Below, piece by piece: positions 20,386-28,748 of a DNA stretch of 64,000 nt (its first letter is position 1; every line of letters begins with the position of its first letter). The position numbers and the translations under genes were made by a program. Under the pieces are notes generated by a model. The model did no database searches. It saw nothing but the letters and a program-made list of their open reading frames with translations, and was not told the origin of the DNA. This DNA is from Methylophilus sp. GTDB taxonomy: Bacteria > Pseudomonadota > Gammaproteobacteria > Burkholderiales > Methylophilaceae. Location of the stretch: NCBI RefSeq assembly GCF_008015755.1, contig NZ_SSGF01000008.1, forward strand, positions 34,415 through 98,414. The letters are read 5' to 3'.

Positions 20386-21255
20386 TTACCAGTCACCAGA
20401 AGCACCGCCACCACCAAAACCACCACCGCCGCCACTAAAAATGTCCGGACCACGGCTACCGCCTGAGTAACCACCAAAGCCGCCAGGATAAGCCCCATAC
20501 GATCCACCGCCACGCCCGCCCATGGCCAGTGTAAACACAAAGGCCGCCAGGCCAATCAGACCCATGATCAATGCTGTCGCGCCCAGCCAGCCAGCTAGGC
20601 CGCCCAGCAATCCGCCGGTGACCAGACTCCCCGGAAGATCGCCCAGCATGCCCTTAAAGATCGCGCCGCCGATAATCGCCGCAAACATTAAAATAGGTAG
20701 CATGCTCATCCAGTCGTCAGCATGTGCCTGACGCGCCTGCTTAGTGGGGGCTGGTAACTGCTCGCCTTGAATCAGTTTAATCAGGGAATCTGTCGCCAGG
20801 TTGAGGCCCTGGTAAAACTGTCCTTGCTTGAAAGCAGGCGCGATCTGCTCGCTGATAATCCGTTTGGCAATCGCATCGGGGATCGCGCCTTCGAGGCCGT
20901 AACCGACCTCAATACGCATTTTTCTGTCGTTTTTGGCGACGATAATAATCACGCCGTCATCTTCTTTAGCGCGGCCGATTTTCCAGACGTCGGCTAAACG
21001 GATACCAAACTGTGCAATGTCTTCTGGCTGCGTGCTAGGCAATAACAGCACCGCCACTTGCGAGCCAGCCTGCTGCGAAAACTGGCTCAGCTTTTGGTTA
21101 AGTGCGGTTTGCTCTTCAGCAGACAAGGTCTGCGTCAAATCCGTCACCGCAGTTTGCAGTGGCGGAATATCGACCAGACCATCGGCTGCCTGGCTGGATG
21201 CAATGCCAAACAGCAAGCACCCGGCAAGCAATAAAGATTTCCAGCGAACAGCCAT
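20386..21255 (-). CDS. YgcG-type TPM-domain membrane protein
   Basis: 289 residues: signal peptide (VRWKSLLLAGCLLFGIASSQA), TPM domain (LSAEEQTALNQKLSQFSQQA to about residue 160, with VWKIGRAKEDDGVIIIVAKN and MRIEVGYGLEGAIPDA), a hydrophobic stretch at about 190-245 and a glycine-rich tail ending GGGGFGGGGASGDW. The ATG at 21255 is preferred to a TTG at 21264. It starts 9 bp after lemA. TPM/LemA pairs are linked to membrane-protein quality control or envelope stress, but the precise role is unknown. Confidence 0.88.
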   Translation of the reverse strand: MAVRWKSLLLAGCLLFGIASSQAADGLVDIPPLQTAVTDLTQTLSAEEQTALNQKLSQFSQQAGSQVAVLLLPSTQPEDIAQFGIRLADVWKIGRAKEDDGVIIIVAKNDRKMRIEVGYGLEGAIPDAIAKRIISEQIAPAFKQGQFYQGLNLATDSLIKLIQGEQLPAPTKQARQAHADDWMSMLPILMFAAIIGGAIFKGMLGDLPGSLVTGGLLGGLAGWLGATALIMGLIGLAAFVFTLAMGGRGGGSYGAYPGGFGGYSGGSRGPDIFSGGGGGFGGGGASGDW

Positions 21256-21264
21256 AGTTAGCAA

Positions 21265-21861
21265 TTACTTGCTATCACCAAAATCGACTTTAGGCGCAGT
21301 AGAAATCGCTTTTTCGTTTTCAACCGAGAATGAAGGTTTGGGCTGATAACCAAACATCATGGCAGTTAAATTGTTCGGGAAACTACGCACGGCCACATTG
21401 TATTGTTTGACCGACTCAATATAGCGGTTACGTGCCACCGTCACACGGTTTTCAGTGCCTTCAAGCTGCGCCTGCAAATCACGGAAGCTGGCATCGGCTT
21501 TCAGGTTAGGATAGTTTTCAGACACCACCATCAAGCGTGACAACGCGCTGGTGAGTTGGCCTTGCGCTGCCTGAAATTTAGCAAAGGCATCCGGGTCATT
21601 GAGCAACTCAGGCGTCACCTGCATGCTGCCCACTTTGGCACGCGCCGCTGTCACTTCAGTTAGTACTTTTTCTTCGTGGCTGGCATAGCCTTTCACGGTA
21701 GAGACCAGGTTAGGCACCAAATCTGCACGGCGCTGATACTGGTTAAGTACTTCAGACCAGTTGGCCTTGGTTTCTTCATCCAGGCTTTGAAACTGGTTGT
21801 AACCACAGCCAGAAAGGCTCAGGGTAGCTACCAGTAAAAGCATATTTAATAATCGACGCAT
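21265..21861 (-). CDS. lemA: LemA family protein
   Basis: 198 residues with a lipoprotein-like N-terminus (LLVATLSLSGCGYNQFQSLD, Cys at about 19). The LemA domain is a helical bundle with coiled-coil character: KANWSEVLNQYQRRADLVPN, VSTVKGYASHEEKVLTEVTA and YPNLKADASFRDLQAQLEGT. First gene of the lemA-ygcG-TPM-unknown set. Confidence 0.93.
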   Translation of the reverse strand: MRRLLNMLLLVATLSLSGCGYNQFQSLDEETKANWSEVLNQYQRRADLVPNLVSTVKGYASHEEKVLTEVTAARAKVGSMQVTPELLNDPDAFAKFQAAQGQLTSALSRLMVVSENYPNLKADASFRDLQAQLEGTENRVTVARNRYIESVKQYNVAVRSFPNNLTAMMFGYQPKPSFSVENEKAISTAPKVDFGDSK

Positions 21862-21938
21862 GTCAGACTCCAGTCAAAAAACATTAAATTCAAATACTAC
21901 TTTATTCAGGCAATAGATGCGGGCGAACGGACGCGTAT

Positions 21939-22598
21939 TCAAGTTGCCACGTCGGTATTTTTCGCCAGTAACAAACACAAGTCTTGCCAGACTTCGCGCT
22001 TTAATAATGGGTTTTCGAGCATCGCCTGTGGATGATGGGTAATGACGACCATCATGTCGCCATACGGGAGAATCTGGCCGCGAACAGCGGCCATTTGCGC
22101 ATATTCAGTCGCTAAAAATTGATTTGCCTGTGCCAGACCAAACAATACGCAAAAGCGAGTGTTTACTTGCGTCAGCTGCAATGGCTGTTGATACAGCGAT
22201 ACTTCCTCAAGCGGTAATTGCAACGCGCGCATCATGTTTTGCAGTAACTGCTGGCTCTGCGCATCATCGGCTTGGGGGCAATAAAGCAGCCACGGTGTTT
22301 GCACCAGCGGCTCGACTGCAACCGCAGGCGAATCAGCTTCAAATTCTGGCAGCACCTCTGATGGCGTTTGCTGCGTCATTACGATCGGCGCTGCCATCTC
22401 CATCGGTTCTGACACCGTTTCGACCACAGGCTCAACAATGGCCGTGGTAGCCTCAATGACAACCTCAACCTCAGCCTCTACCACAGACACCGGCGCCGTA
22501 ATCGTCACTGGCGACAGACTAGCAGGCGCTGGCGACCGCACCCGCCACACGGGCAGCAACTCCAATTCGCGCAAGATGTCTTCACGACCTAAACTCAC
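21939..22598 (-). CDS. Degenerate uracil-DNA-glycosylase-fold protein, candidate polymerase III psi subunit
   Basis: 219 residues from a GTG start with a good AGGAG. The N-terminus (REDILRELELLPVWRVRSP) is followed by about 75 Val/Ala/Pro/Glu-rich residues and a C-terminal domain. That domain ends LPYGDMMVVITHHPQAMLEN then PLLKREVWQDLCLLL, which strongly recalls the closing motif of family-4 uracil-DNA glycosylases (T-x-HP-x-x-LL-x-x-P-x-x-K-x-x-x-W-x-DL). The family-4 active-site motif near the domain start is absent. E. coli psi (HolD) also has a UDG-like fold, a similar N-terminal segment and a gene next to rimI, as here. A psi-like clamp-loader role is therefore plausible but not shown. 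Confidence 0.55.
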   Translation of the reverse strand: MSLGREDILRELELLPVWRVRSPAPASLSPVTITAPVSVVEAEVEVVIEATTAIVEPVVETVSEPMEMAAPIVMTQQTPSEVLPEFEADSPAVAVEPLVQTPWLLYCPQADDAQSQQLLQNMMRALQLPLEEVSLYQQPLQLTQVNTRFCVLFGLAQANQFLATEYAQMAAVRGQILPYGDMMVVITHHPQAMLENPLLKREVWQDLCLLLAKNTDVAT

Positions 22599-22611
22599 CA
22601 GGCACTCCTGT

Positions 22612-23073
22612 TCATAATGCCAACCCCATCAATACCGCATCCTCGCGGCCAGTCTTGGTCGGGTAATAATTGCGGCGTACACCCATCTCACAAAAGCCCA
22701 TAGACTCATACAAGGCAATCGCCTTCGTATTGCTGACGCGGACTTCAAGAAACATATTGGCGGCTTGATGGCGCTGCGAAACATCGACCATCTGCGCCAG
22801 CAAGGTGCGCCCAAGGCCCTGCCCCTGAAACGGCTTGGCCACACTCAGGTTCAACAGGTGCGCTTCATCCAGTACCATCATCACCAAGGCGTACCCCACC
22901 AGCTCTCCGGCAATCTCCATCACCCAGGCACTATGCCCCGCATTGAGTGAATCGTTAAAATTGCCCAATGTCCACGGGTGGCTATAAATCGTCGGCTCGA
23001 TGCGGCTGATCGCAGCCAGATCGTCATAGGTCATTGGCCTGAACGTTACCTGATGTTGGGGCAAGGCGCTCAT
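22612..23073 (-). CDS. rimI: RimI, ribosomal protein S18 alanine N-acetyltransferase
   Basis: 153-residue GNAT acetyltransferase. The acetyl-CoA loop is AKPFQGQGLGRTLLAQM, and the RimI-typical end is LEVRVSNTKAIALYESMGF with YYPTKTGREDAVLM. It starts 5 bp after tsaB, the usual tsaB-rimI pairing. Confidence 0.93.
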   Translation of the reverse strand: MSALPQHQVTFRPMTYDDLAAISRIEPTIYSHPWTLGNFNDSLNAGHSAWVMEIAGELVGYALVMMVLDEAHLLNLSVAKPFQGQGLGRTLLAQMVDVSQRHQAANMFLEVRVSNTKAIALYESMGFCEMGVRRNYYPTKTGREDAVLMGLAL

Positions 23074-23078
23074 ATCAC

Positions 23079-23783
23079 TTACAGCGTTTGCCCTTGCGCA
23101 CGCTCAGCCGCCGTCAACGCGACACGGTTACGCACATATAAGGGCGCTGCTTCATGCGCAGCGTGCGCCTGGCCCGCTGCAAACTGTGGCAGCGCCAACG
23201 TCAGCATCGCAGTGGCTGTAGGCATCAACTCCGGGCGGATACCTGCCAGCTGACCACGATATTTTTCTGACAAAACCTGCTCAAACACACGCCATCCAGA
23301 GCATGCACCCAGCCAGCCATCGCCTGCAACGGCAGGCACCTCTTGCGGCTTGCAGACCACAGGTGGCGATACCTCGGCCCAGCCATCACCATGCCTTATA
23401 AAGGCCGCGTGATACACCTCACCCATTCGTGCATCCAGGCACACCAGCACTTTGTCAGCCCCTGCGGTTTGCCAGGCCGTTTCGGCCACCGCCAGCACCG
23501 AGCTAATCCCCACCACGGGCAAATCAGCACCAAATGCCAAGCCTTGCGCCACACCCACAGCAACCCGCACACCAGTAAAAGCACCAGGGCCGGTGCCGTA
23601 AACAATCCCATCCAGCGCCGAGAGCTTGATGCCAGCCTCAGTCAGCAAGCGCTGAATCTCCGGCAAGATACGCTGCGACGCCGCCGGGCCGGTGACTTCA
23701 TCAAACGTGCGTAGCCCTGCCTTGGTTTGCAAGGCAAGTGACAAGGTTTCAGTGGAGGATTCGAGAGCGAGTACATTCATCAT
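23079..23783 (-). CDS. tsaB: TsaB, tRNA threonylcarbamoyladenosine biosynthesis protein
   Basis: 234-residue ASKHA-fold partner of TsaD/TsaE in making t6A37 of tRNA. The N-terminus is MNVLALESSTETLSLAL, followed by GTGPGAFTGVRVAVGVAQGL. Starts at tandem ATG codons 23783/23780; a TTG further upstream is unlikely. It heads tsaB-rimI-psi-like. Confidence 0.94.
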   Translation of the reverse strand: MMNVLALESSTETLSLALQTKAGLRTFDEVTGPAASQRILPEIQRLLTEAGIKLSALDGIVYGTGPGAFTGVRVAVGVAQGLAFGADLPVVGISSVLAVAETAWQTAGADKVLVCLDARMGEVYHAAFIRHGDGWAEVSPPVVCKPQEVPAVAGDGWLGACSGWRVFEQVLSEKYRGQLAGIRPELMPTATAMLTLALPQFAAGQAHAAHEAAPLYVRNRVALTAAERAQGQTL

Positions 23784-23795
23784 AGAGGGCGCCAA

Positions 23796-24007
23796 GCCGC
23801 TATTTTGCCATAAGGACGGCCCGTCATGCAGCGATTACTTACGATCGCGTAACCTTACCCACCTCTCATTATCATTTTAGTAAAAGCAATCATTCATCTC
23901 AATTATTAGATTTAATTGCCACTCACTTAAAATAACCAATCGGGCAACGCCTTTTTTGTTGCCTGATGCGTGAGTAAGGTTACTCTTTGACTGAGGCACA
24001 GCCTTAG
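23796..24007. other. Intergenic stretch upstream of tsaB with small hairpins
   Basis: No gene is supported. Besides the tsaB promoter region it holds three short inverted repeats: GGCAAC/GTTGCC around 23943-23962, GAGTAA/TTACTC around 23971-23984 and TGACTGAGGC/GCCTTAGTCA (one mismatch) at 23988-24010. The last abuts the left end of repeat copy A. Confidence 0.5.
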
Positions 24008-24585
24008 TCATCAACAGAATAATCAGCCACGAAACTCGCCCTAGCAGCTTGCATAAAACGCAAGCTGCCGCGCAACTCAAACAGTCGCCTCCTCTACTCT
24101 TATTTTGTCTCCGCTACTCAGCGGGATGGGATGAAATGGGATAGGATGATTCTCGCCAAACGAACCTCCTCGGGATTTGGACGATTCAAAAACCCGATTC
24201 TTTTTTCTTGTTTGTTTAATTTGGGAGCGGTGGCAGTCGCATGGTGTTCGGGGTCCCCATCTGACGCGCCGAGTACCGCAGGCAAAATAAGGAGGAAGGG
24301 AGCGACTGTTCGAATCCCGCGGTGGGCTGCGTTTTGTGCAGGCCGCTAGGATGAGTTTCGTGACCGCTTATTTTGACGAGCAACGCAGGATACAAGCGGA
24401 AGCTGGGGTGCATTTCTTTTGGTTACTTGTTCTTTGGGCAAGCAAAGAAAAGTAACTCGCTGAAATAGCGAAAAGAAACATCAAAAACAACGGCAAACCC
24501 GTGGGCATCAATGCCCCCCGCCTACACTAGAATGTCGAGAATGAGATTAATCTACGAAGTAGATAAATGAAAGAATGACTTTCTA
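24008..24585. repeat. Large palindromic intergenic repeat, copy A (left arm shortened)
   Basis: Shares sequence with copies B, C and D. The left arm starts within CAACAGAATAATCAGCCACG and lacks the outer GTTACTTTTTT hairpin; the right arm is complete to about 24476, and a tail shared with B (CCCGTGGGCATC, then ATGAAAGAATGACTTTCT) extends to about 24585. Left module inner stem GCAGCTTGC / GCAAGCTGC at 24044-24052 / 24060-24068; right module stem GGGCTGC / GCAGGCC (one mismatch) at 24324-24330 / 24338-24344. Fills the gap between tsaB and panB. Confidence 0.85.
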
Positions 24586-24613
24586 AAGCGCCCCAGCATC
24601 ACAGCGCCGACCA

Positions 24614-25423
24614 CTAATAGCTATGCTTAGCCTCTGGAAAACGCCCGTCCTTCACTGCCCTGACATAATCCTCCACCGCCTGCTGCACACTCCCCGCCTG
24701 CTGCAAAAAATTTTGCGCAAATCTGGGTGCTTTGTAGTCTTGCGGCGCTTTATCTGCGGGGCCGCTATAAATCCCCAACAAATCTTGTAGCACCAGCACC
24801 TGGCCACTACAACCCGCCCCAGCCCCTATGCCGATGGTTGGCACATTGATCGCCCGCGTAATCTGTTCAGCCAGCGCTGCAGGCACCATTTCAAACAGCA
24901 CCATACTCACGCCTGCGTGCGCCATGGCTTGCGCGTCGGCCAGCATGGCGTGGGCAGCCGCTTCAGTTTTACCCTGGATTTTATAACCACCGAGCTTTTC
25001 AACCGACTGCGGCGTAAAGCCCAAATGTGCACAGACTGGCACGCCGTGTTCAACCAGGTATTGTGCTGTAGCGACCATCTCGCCGCCGCCTTCAATTTTC
25101 ACAATGTGTGCACCAGCGTCTATTAATGCCTGTGCATTGGCCAACGCAGTAGCTTTGTCGTGCTCATAACTGCCTGCAGGCATGTCGCTCATAATCACGG
25201 TATGCGGTGCACCGTTAGCAACGATACGCGTGTGATAGAGCATATCCTGCATGGTGACGCCCAACGTTGTCGTGTCACCTTGTATGACCATGCCCAGCGA
25301 ATCACCCACCAGCAGCACATCGACGCCTGCCAGCGCCAACAGCTTGGCAAAGGTGGCGTCATAGCAGGTGAGCATGGCGATTTTTTCGCCCACGCTTGCG
25401 CGTGATAATAGAGCGTTTAGCAT
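24614..25423 (-). CDS. panB: PanB, 3-methyl-2-oxobutanoate hydroxymethyltransferase
   Basis: 269-residue TIM-barrel enzyme making ketopantoate from 2-oxoisovalerate and methylene-tetrahydrofolate, the first step of pantothenate synthesis. Family segments are KIAMLTCYDATFAKLLALAG, VDVLLVGDSLGMVIQG, YEHDKATALANAQ and GIGAGAGCSGQVLVLQDLLG. The ATG at 25423 has no clear ribosome binding site. panC, which usually follows, is not here: the downstream side is repeat copy A. Confidence 0.95.
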   Translation of the reverse strand: MLNALLSRASVGEKIAMLTCYDATFAKLLALAGVDVLLVGDSLGMVIQGDTTTLGVTMQDMLYHTRIVANGAPHTVIMSDMPAGSYEHDKATALANAQALIDAGAHIVKIEGGGEMVATAQYLVEHGVPVCAHLGFTPQSVEKLGGYKIQGKTEAAAHAMLADAQAMAHAGVSMVLFEMVPAALAEQITRAINVPTIGIGAGAGCSGQVLVLQDLLGIYSGPADKAPQDYKAPRFAQNFLQQAGSVQQAVEDYVRAVKDGRFPEAKHSY

Positions 25424-25607
25424 ATTAGACTGAGAATTTTAAAATACATATACGGGATAAAAACCAAGACGCGCGGAACGCAGAAACCGCCATGTACAGC
25501 AGTACATGAGGATTTCGAAAACGCAGTTTCAGTGTAGGCTAACCTTAAGGTTACGCCGAAACTAAAAAAGCGCGCAACGCAGGAGTTTGCCCGTAGATGC
25601 ATTTTAA
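25424..25607. repeat. Structured intergenic segment between panB and the dNK gene
   Basis: 184 bp without a gene but with nested inverted repeats: CATGTAC/GTACATG (25491-25508), GTTTC/GAAAC enclosing TAACC/GGTTA (about 25525-25563), and GCGCG blocks near both ends (ACGCGCGGAACGCAG and AGCGCGCAACGCAG). This looks like a small palindromic repeat of a different kind from copies A-D; no second copy was seen in the window. Confidence 0.5.
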
Positions 25608-26246
25608 TCAGAAGTTGGGGTTAAAGTACTCGCGGCTACTCTTTATCTGGCTAATACGCTCGATCAGCAGATTAAACGCTTCCGGGTCTTTAATAATATT
25701 GAGCTTTTCGTTGTTTACAATCAGCAGCGGCGAGGCATCATAGCCATGAAAAAACTCACTGTAGGCCTCGGCCAGGCGCGCAATATACTCACGCGGCATG
25801 TCCTGCTCATAGCTGATATTGCGCTCTTCAATGCGGTCCATCAGCGCATCGACCGGCGTTTGCAAATACACCACCAAATCTGGTTTTGGCGCTTTGAGCT
25901 GCAAATGGTGGTAGATCTGGTGATAGAGCGAATACTCTTCTTCATCCAGATTCAGGCGCGCAAACAGTGGATCTTTCTCGAGAAAGAAATCGGACACGGT
26001 GGGCTGGCCAAACATATCACGCTGGGCCATGTCTTCAATCTGACGCGAACGCTGGAACAAAAAGAATAACTGTGTTGGCAGGGCGTAACGCTGCGCATCC
26101 TGGTAAAAGCGGGTCAAAAACGGATTGGCTTCGGCTTTTTCAGATAGCAATTCGACTGCAAACTTGTCGGCCAGCATGCGCGCCAATGTGGTTTTACCAC
26201 TACCGATCGGCCCTTCAATCACAACATAAGGAAAACGGGTAAACAT
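25608..26246 (-). CDS. Deoxynucleoside kinase (deoxyadenosine/deoxyguanosine kinase family)
   Basis: 212 residues. P-loop GPIGSGKTT at residues 12-20, substrate segment FLTRFYQDAQRYALPTQLFF, a DRS-like VSDFFLEKDPLFARLNL and lid RIEERNISYEQDMP. It phosphorylates deoxynucleosides for salvage; substrate preference cannot be told from sequence. It lies between folK and panB, as in many betaproteobacteria. Confidence 0.9.
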   Translation of the reverse strand: MFTRFPYVVIEGPIGSGKTTLARMLADKFAVELLSEKAEANPFLTRFYQDAQRYALPTQLFFLFQRSRQIEDMAQRDMFGQPTVSDFFLEKDPLFARLNLDEEEYSLYHQIYHHLQLKAPKPDLVVYLQTPVDALMDRIEERNISYEQDMPREYIARLAEAYSEFFHGYDASPLLIVNNEKLNIIKDPEAFNLLIERISQIKSSREYFNPNF

Positions 26247-26268
26247 GATGGTTGCTCGTTCAGCGGAT

Positions 26269-26754
26269 TTAATTCGAATTCAGTTTGCGCACGTCATCGT
26301 GCGGGTGTTCTGTTGTCCATTCTACAACAGTCTGTCCTTGTGGCAGTATAAAGTCAGGCACAATTTCAGCCAGCGGCAAAATGACAAAGCCGCGTTCATG
26401 CATGCGTGGATGCGGTAATTTGAGCAGTTCGGTGTCCAGTTGCATGCCGTCATAATCTAGCAAGTCGAGGTCCAGGATACGTGGCGCGTTAGGAAACGGG
26501 CGCTCGCGGCCAAAGGTCTGTTCAATCTCCAGCAATAACTGCATCAATTGCGGCGCCGGTATCTCGGTCGCTACCTGCACCACGGCATTGATAAAGTCGG
26601 GCTGATTATCGTAACCAACCGGCGCAGTCGCATACAGGCTGGATGCTTTGATTAACATTAAACCGGGCGTATTGGCCAGGGTAGCTATCGCGTTGCTGAC
26701 CTGTGTCTGCGGCTGCTGCAAATTGCTACCCAACGCAATCAGGGCGATCGCCAT
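26269..26754 (-). CDS. folK: FolK, 6-hydroxymethyl-7,8-dihydropterin pyrophosphokinase
   Basis: 161-residue HPPK of folate synthesis. Motifs are IALGSNLQQPQTQ, the Mg/ATP loop FGRERPFPNAPRILDLDLLD and LPHPRMHERGFVILPLAE. The ATG at 26754 is chosen because it precedes the conserved IALIALGSN and overlaps the pcnB stop by one base (TAATG), indicating coupling; a longer in-frame start at 26880 would run inside pcnB. Confidence 0.95.
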   Translation of the reverse strand: MAIALIALGSNLQQPQTQVSNAIATLANTPGLMLIKASSLYATAPVGYDNQPDFINAVVQVATEIPAPQLMQLLLEIEQTFGRERPFPNAPRILDLDLLDYDGMQLDTELLKLPHPRMHERGFVILPLAEIVPDFILPQGQTVVEWTTEHPHDDVRKLNSN

Positions 26755-28100
26755 TAAGCCGATTCTCCACCCGCAGGCTTTTTCTTGCGCGGTTTGCGGC
26801 GACGTTTTTTCGGCCCACTTTCTGGCAGCAACATGGCGGTACGCTCTTCGGTGCCCGCATCGGCAAAGCGTGTCCACCAATCGCCCACTTCTTGTGGCAA
26901 TTCCCCCGAGGCGCAGCGTAACAGCAAAAAGTCATAGCCAGCACGGTATTTAGGATTAGTCAGCAAGGCATAAGGACGCTTGCCAGAACGCTGTTCGAAG
27001 CGTGGCTGCATCACCCAGATTTCTTTCATGGTCGCCGTATAGCGGTTATGAATCGCCATTTTTTCGGCCTGCTTGTCAATCACCTCGTTCATCGCCTCAT
27101 GCAAGGCCGGAATGATGTGCTCGCCACGCTTTTGCTTTTCTTGCCAAGCTTGCAGCACCTCATGCCACAGCAAGGTGGCAAACAAGAAACTAGGGTTGGA
27201 AGACTTGCCGGACAAAATACGCTCATCGGTATTTTTCAGCGCCAGCATGACAAATTTTTCACCCATTGGCTGCTTGAGCACAACATCGAGCAAAGGCAAC
27301 AAACCATGGTGCAACTGCTGGGCGCGCAAGGCATTGATGCTCTCAATCGCATGGCCGGACAAGAACAGCTTGAGCATTTCATCAAACAAGCGGCTAGGCG
27401 GCACATCTTCGAGCAAGTCCGCCAGTTTGCGTATCGGCGCCTCGGTCTCCCGCTCCAGCTTCAAGCCCAATTTGGCAGACAGGCGCACCGCGCGCAACAT
27501 ACGCACCGGGTCTTCTTGATAACGCGTCACCGGGTCACCAATCATGCGTAAGGTTTTGGCGCGCACATCGGCAACACCGTGATGAAAATCCAGCACTTCC
27601 TGACGCTTGGGGTCGTAATACAGCGCATTGGCAGTGAAATCACGGCGCACAGAATCTTCTTCAATTGAGCCAAACACGTTATCGCGAATAATGCGGCCAC
27701 TGTCGTTGGTTTCAGAGTCACCCTCACTTAAATGATGGCCACGGAAAGTCGACACTTCTATCGTCTCGTGCCCCCACAACACATGCACCAGGCGAAAGCG
27801 ACGGCCAATAATGCGCGAACGTCTAAACACCTTGTGCACCTGCTCAGGCGTGGCATTGGTCGCTACGTCAAAATCCTTGGGCGGATGATTGAGCAGCAAA
27901 TCGCGTACCGCGCCACCGACAATATAGGCCTGAAAACCGGCCTTTTGCAGTTGGTCGCAGGTTTTGAGTGCGGCCTGGCTAATATGCTTCTGGTTGATTT
28001 TGTGTTTGCCCACTTGGATGATTTGCGCCGCAGGCAGTTGGGTATGGGTATTCGCTTTCGCACGACGGCGAAATATTTTTTGCAGTAATTGTTTAATCAT
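26754..28100 (-). CDS. pcnB: PcnB, poly(A) polymerase I
   Basis: 448 residues. Nucleotidyltransferase signature AYIVGGAVRDLLLNHPPKDF followed by DVATNATPEQ, then RSRIIGRRFRLVHV, which separates poly(A) polymerases from CCA-adding enzymes, and RRDFTANALYYDP. The C-terminus is very basic (KKRRRKPRKKKPAGG), suited to RNA binding. It adds 3' A tails that promote RNA decay. The ATG at 28100 is chosen for the MIKQLLQKIFRRR start. Heads pcnB-folK-dNK-panB. Confidence 0.94.
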   Translation of the reverse strand: MIKQLLQKIFRRRAKANTHTQLPAAQIIQVGKHKINQKHISQAALKTCDQLQKAGFQAYIVGGAVRDLLLNHPPKDFDVATNATPEQVHKVFRRSRIIGRRFRLVHVLWGHETIEVSTFRGHHLSEGDSETNDSGRIIRDNVFGSIEEDSVRRDFTANALYYDPKRQEVLDFHHGVADVRAKTLRMIGDPVTRYQEDPVRMLRAVRLSAKLGLKLERETEAPIRKLADLLEDVPPSRLFDEMLKLFLSGHAIESINALRAQQLHHGLLPLLDVVLKQPMGEKFVMLALKNTDERILSGKSSNPSFLFATLLWHEVLQAWQEKQKRGEHIIPALHEAMNEVIDKQAEKMAIHNRYTATMKEIWVMQPRFEQRSGKRPYALLTNPKYRAGYDFLLLRCASGELPQEVGDWWTRFADAGTEERTAMLLPESGPKKRRRKPRKKKPAGGESA

Positions 28101-28134
28101 TATTTTTGCATTTCGAGCGCCAGCGTTGGCCGCG

Positions 28135-28686
28135 CTACAGTTTATGTTGGTTATTCCACAATACATCCGGCACACCTGCATGCCGGTTCAGGGTACGACA
28201 GAGCACAAAGAGTAAATCAGACAGGCGATTCAGATATTGTAAAGCCACCGGCGTCACCGGCGACTGCGCCTGTAACGCATGCAAGACACGCTCGGCACGC
28301 CGACACACCGTACGCGCCAAATGACACACTGCAGCGGCGCGACTGCCACCCGGTAAAATAAACTCTTTTAACGGACTCAGCTCCTCATTCCAGGCATCCA
28401 GCGTCAACTCCAGAAACGTCACTCGCCCTGCCTGTAAAAAAGCGTGCCCGGGCATGCACAACTCGCCGCCAAGGTCGAACAAGTCATGCTGAATCGCCAG
28501 CACACTGTCACGCACATCCTCGGCAACATCCTCGACCAGCAACATGCCGAGCACCGCATTCAGCTCATCGACATCGCCCATGGCTTCCACCCGCAAGTCA
28601 GATTTTGCCACGCGCGAGCCATCGCCCAGCCCGGTCGTGCCACTATCACCCGTACGTGTATAAATCTTACTCAGCCGGTTGGCCAT
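28135..28686 (-). CDS. Cob(I)alamin adenosyltransferase, PduO type
   Basis: 183 residues. The ATP-binding N-terminus is YTRTGDSGTTGLGDGSRVAK, followed by DELNAVLG and the C-terminal PGGSRAAAVCHLARTVCRRA motif. It makes adenosylcobalamin from reduced cobalamin and ATP. The ATG at 28686 starts MANRLSKIYTRTGD; a longer start is unlikely. It lies 34 bp upstream of pcnB on the same strand and divergent from murI. Confidence 0.93.
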   Translation of the reverse strand: MANRLSKIYTRTGDSGTTGLGDGSRVAKSDLRVEAMGDVDELNAVLGMLLVEDVAEDVRDSVLAIQHDLFDLGGELCMPGHAFLQAGRVTFLELTLDAWNEELSPLKEFILPGGSRAAAVCHLARTVCRRAERVLHALQAQSPVTPVALQYLNRLSDLLFVLCRTLNRHAGVPDVLWNNQHKL

Positions 28687-28748
28687 GCCTGACACCTGTC
28701 TAAAATCCGATATAATCCAGCCATTATAAATCATACCGTGCCATTTCG

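Noticed and set aside
23877..24080. A 67-codon minus-strand frame between tsaB and copy A
   Set aside because: It overlaps the repeat and hairpins, and the translation shows no domain or conserved feature.
24305..24325. tRNA T-arm-like GTTCGAATCCCGC in repeat copies
   Set aside because: No acceptor stem or anticodon arm can be folded around it; it is part of the repeat module and appears in variant forms without tRNA features.
24131..24349. Short open frames inside repeat copies A, B and C (for example 24131-24349, 29971-30276, 46029-46472)
   Set aside because: They lie in different frames and strands, start and stop at different points in each copy, and follow the palindrome; the structure, not the peptide, is conserved.
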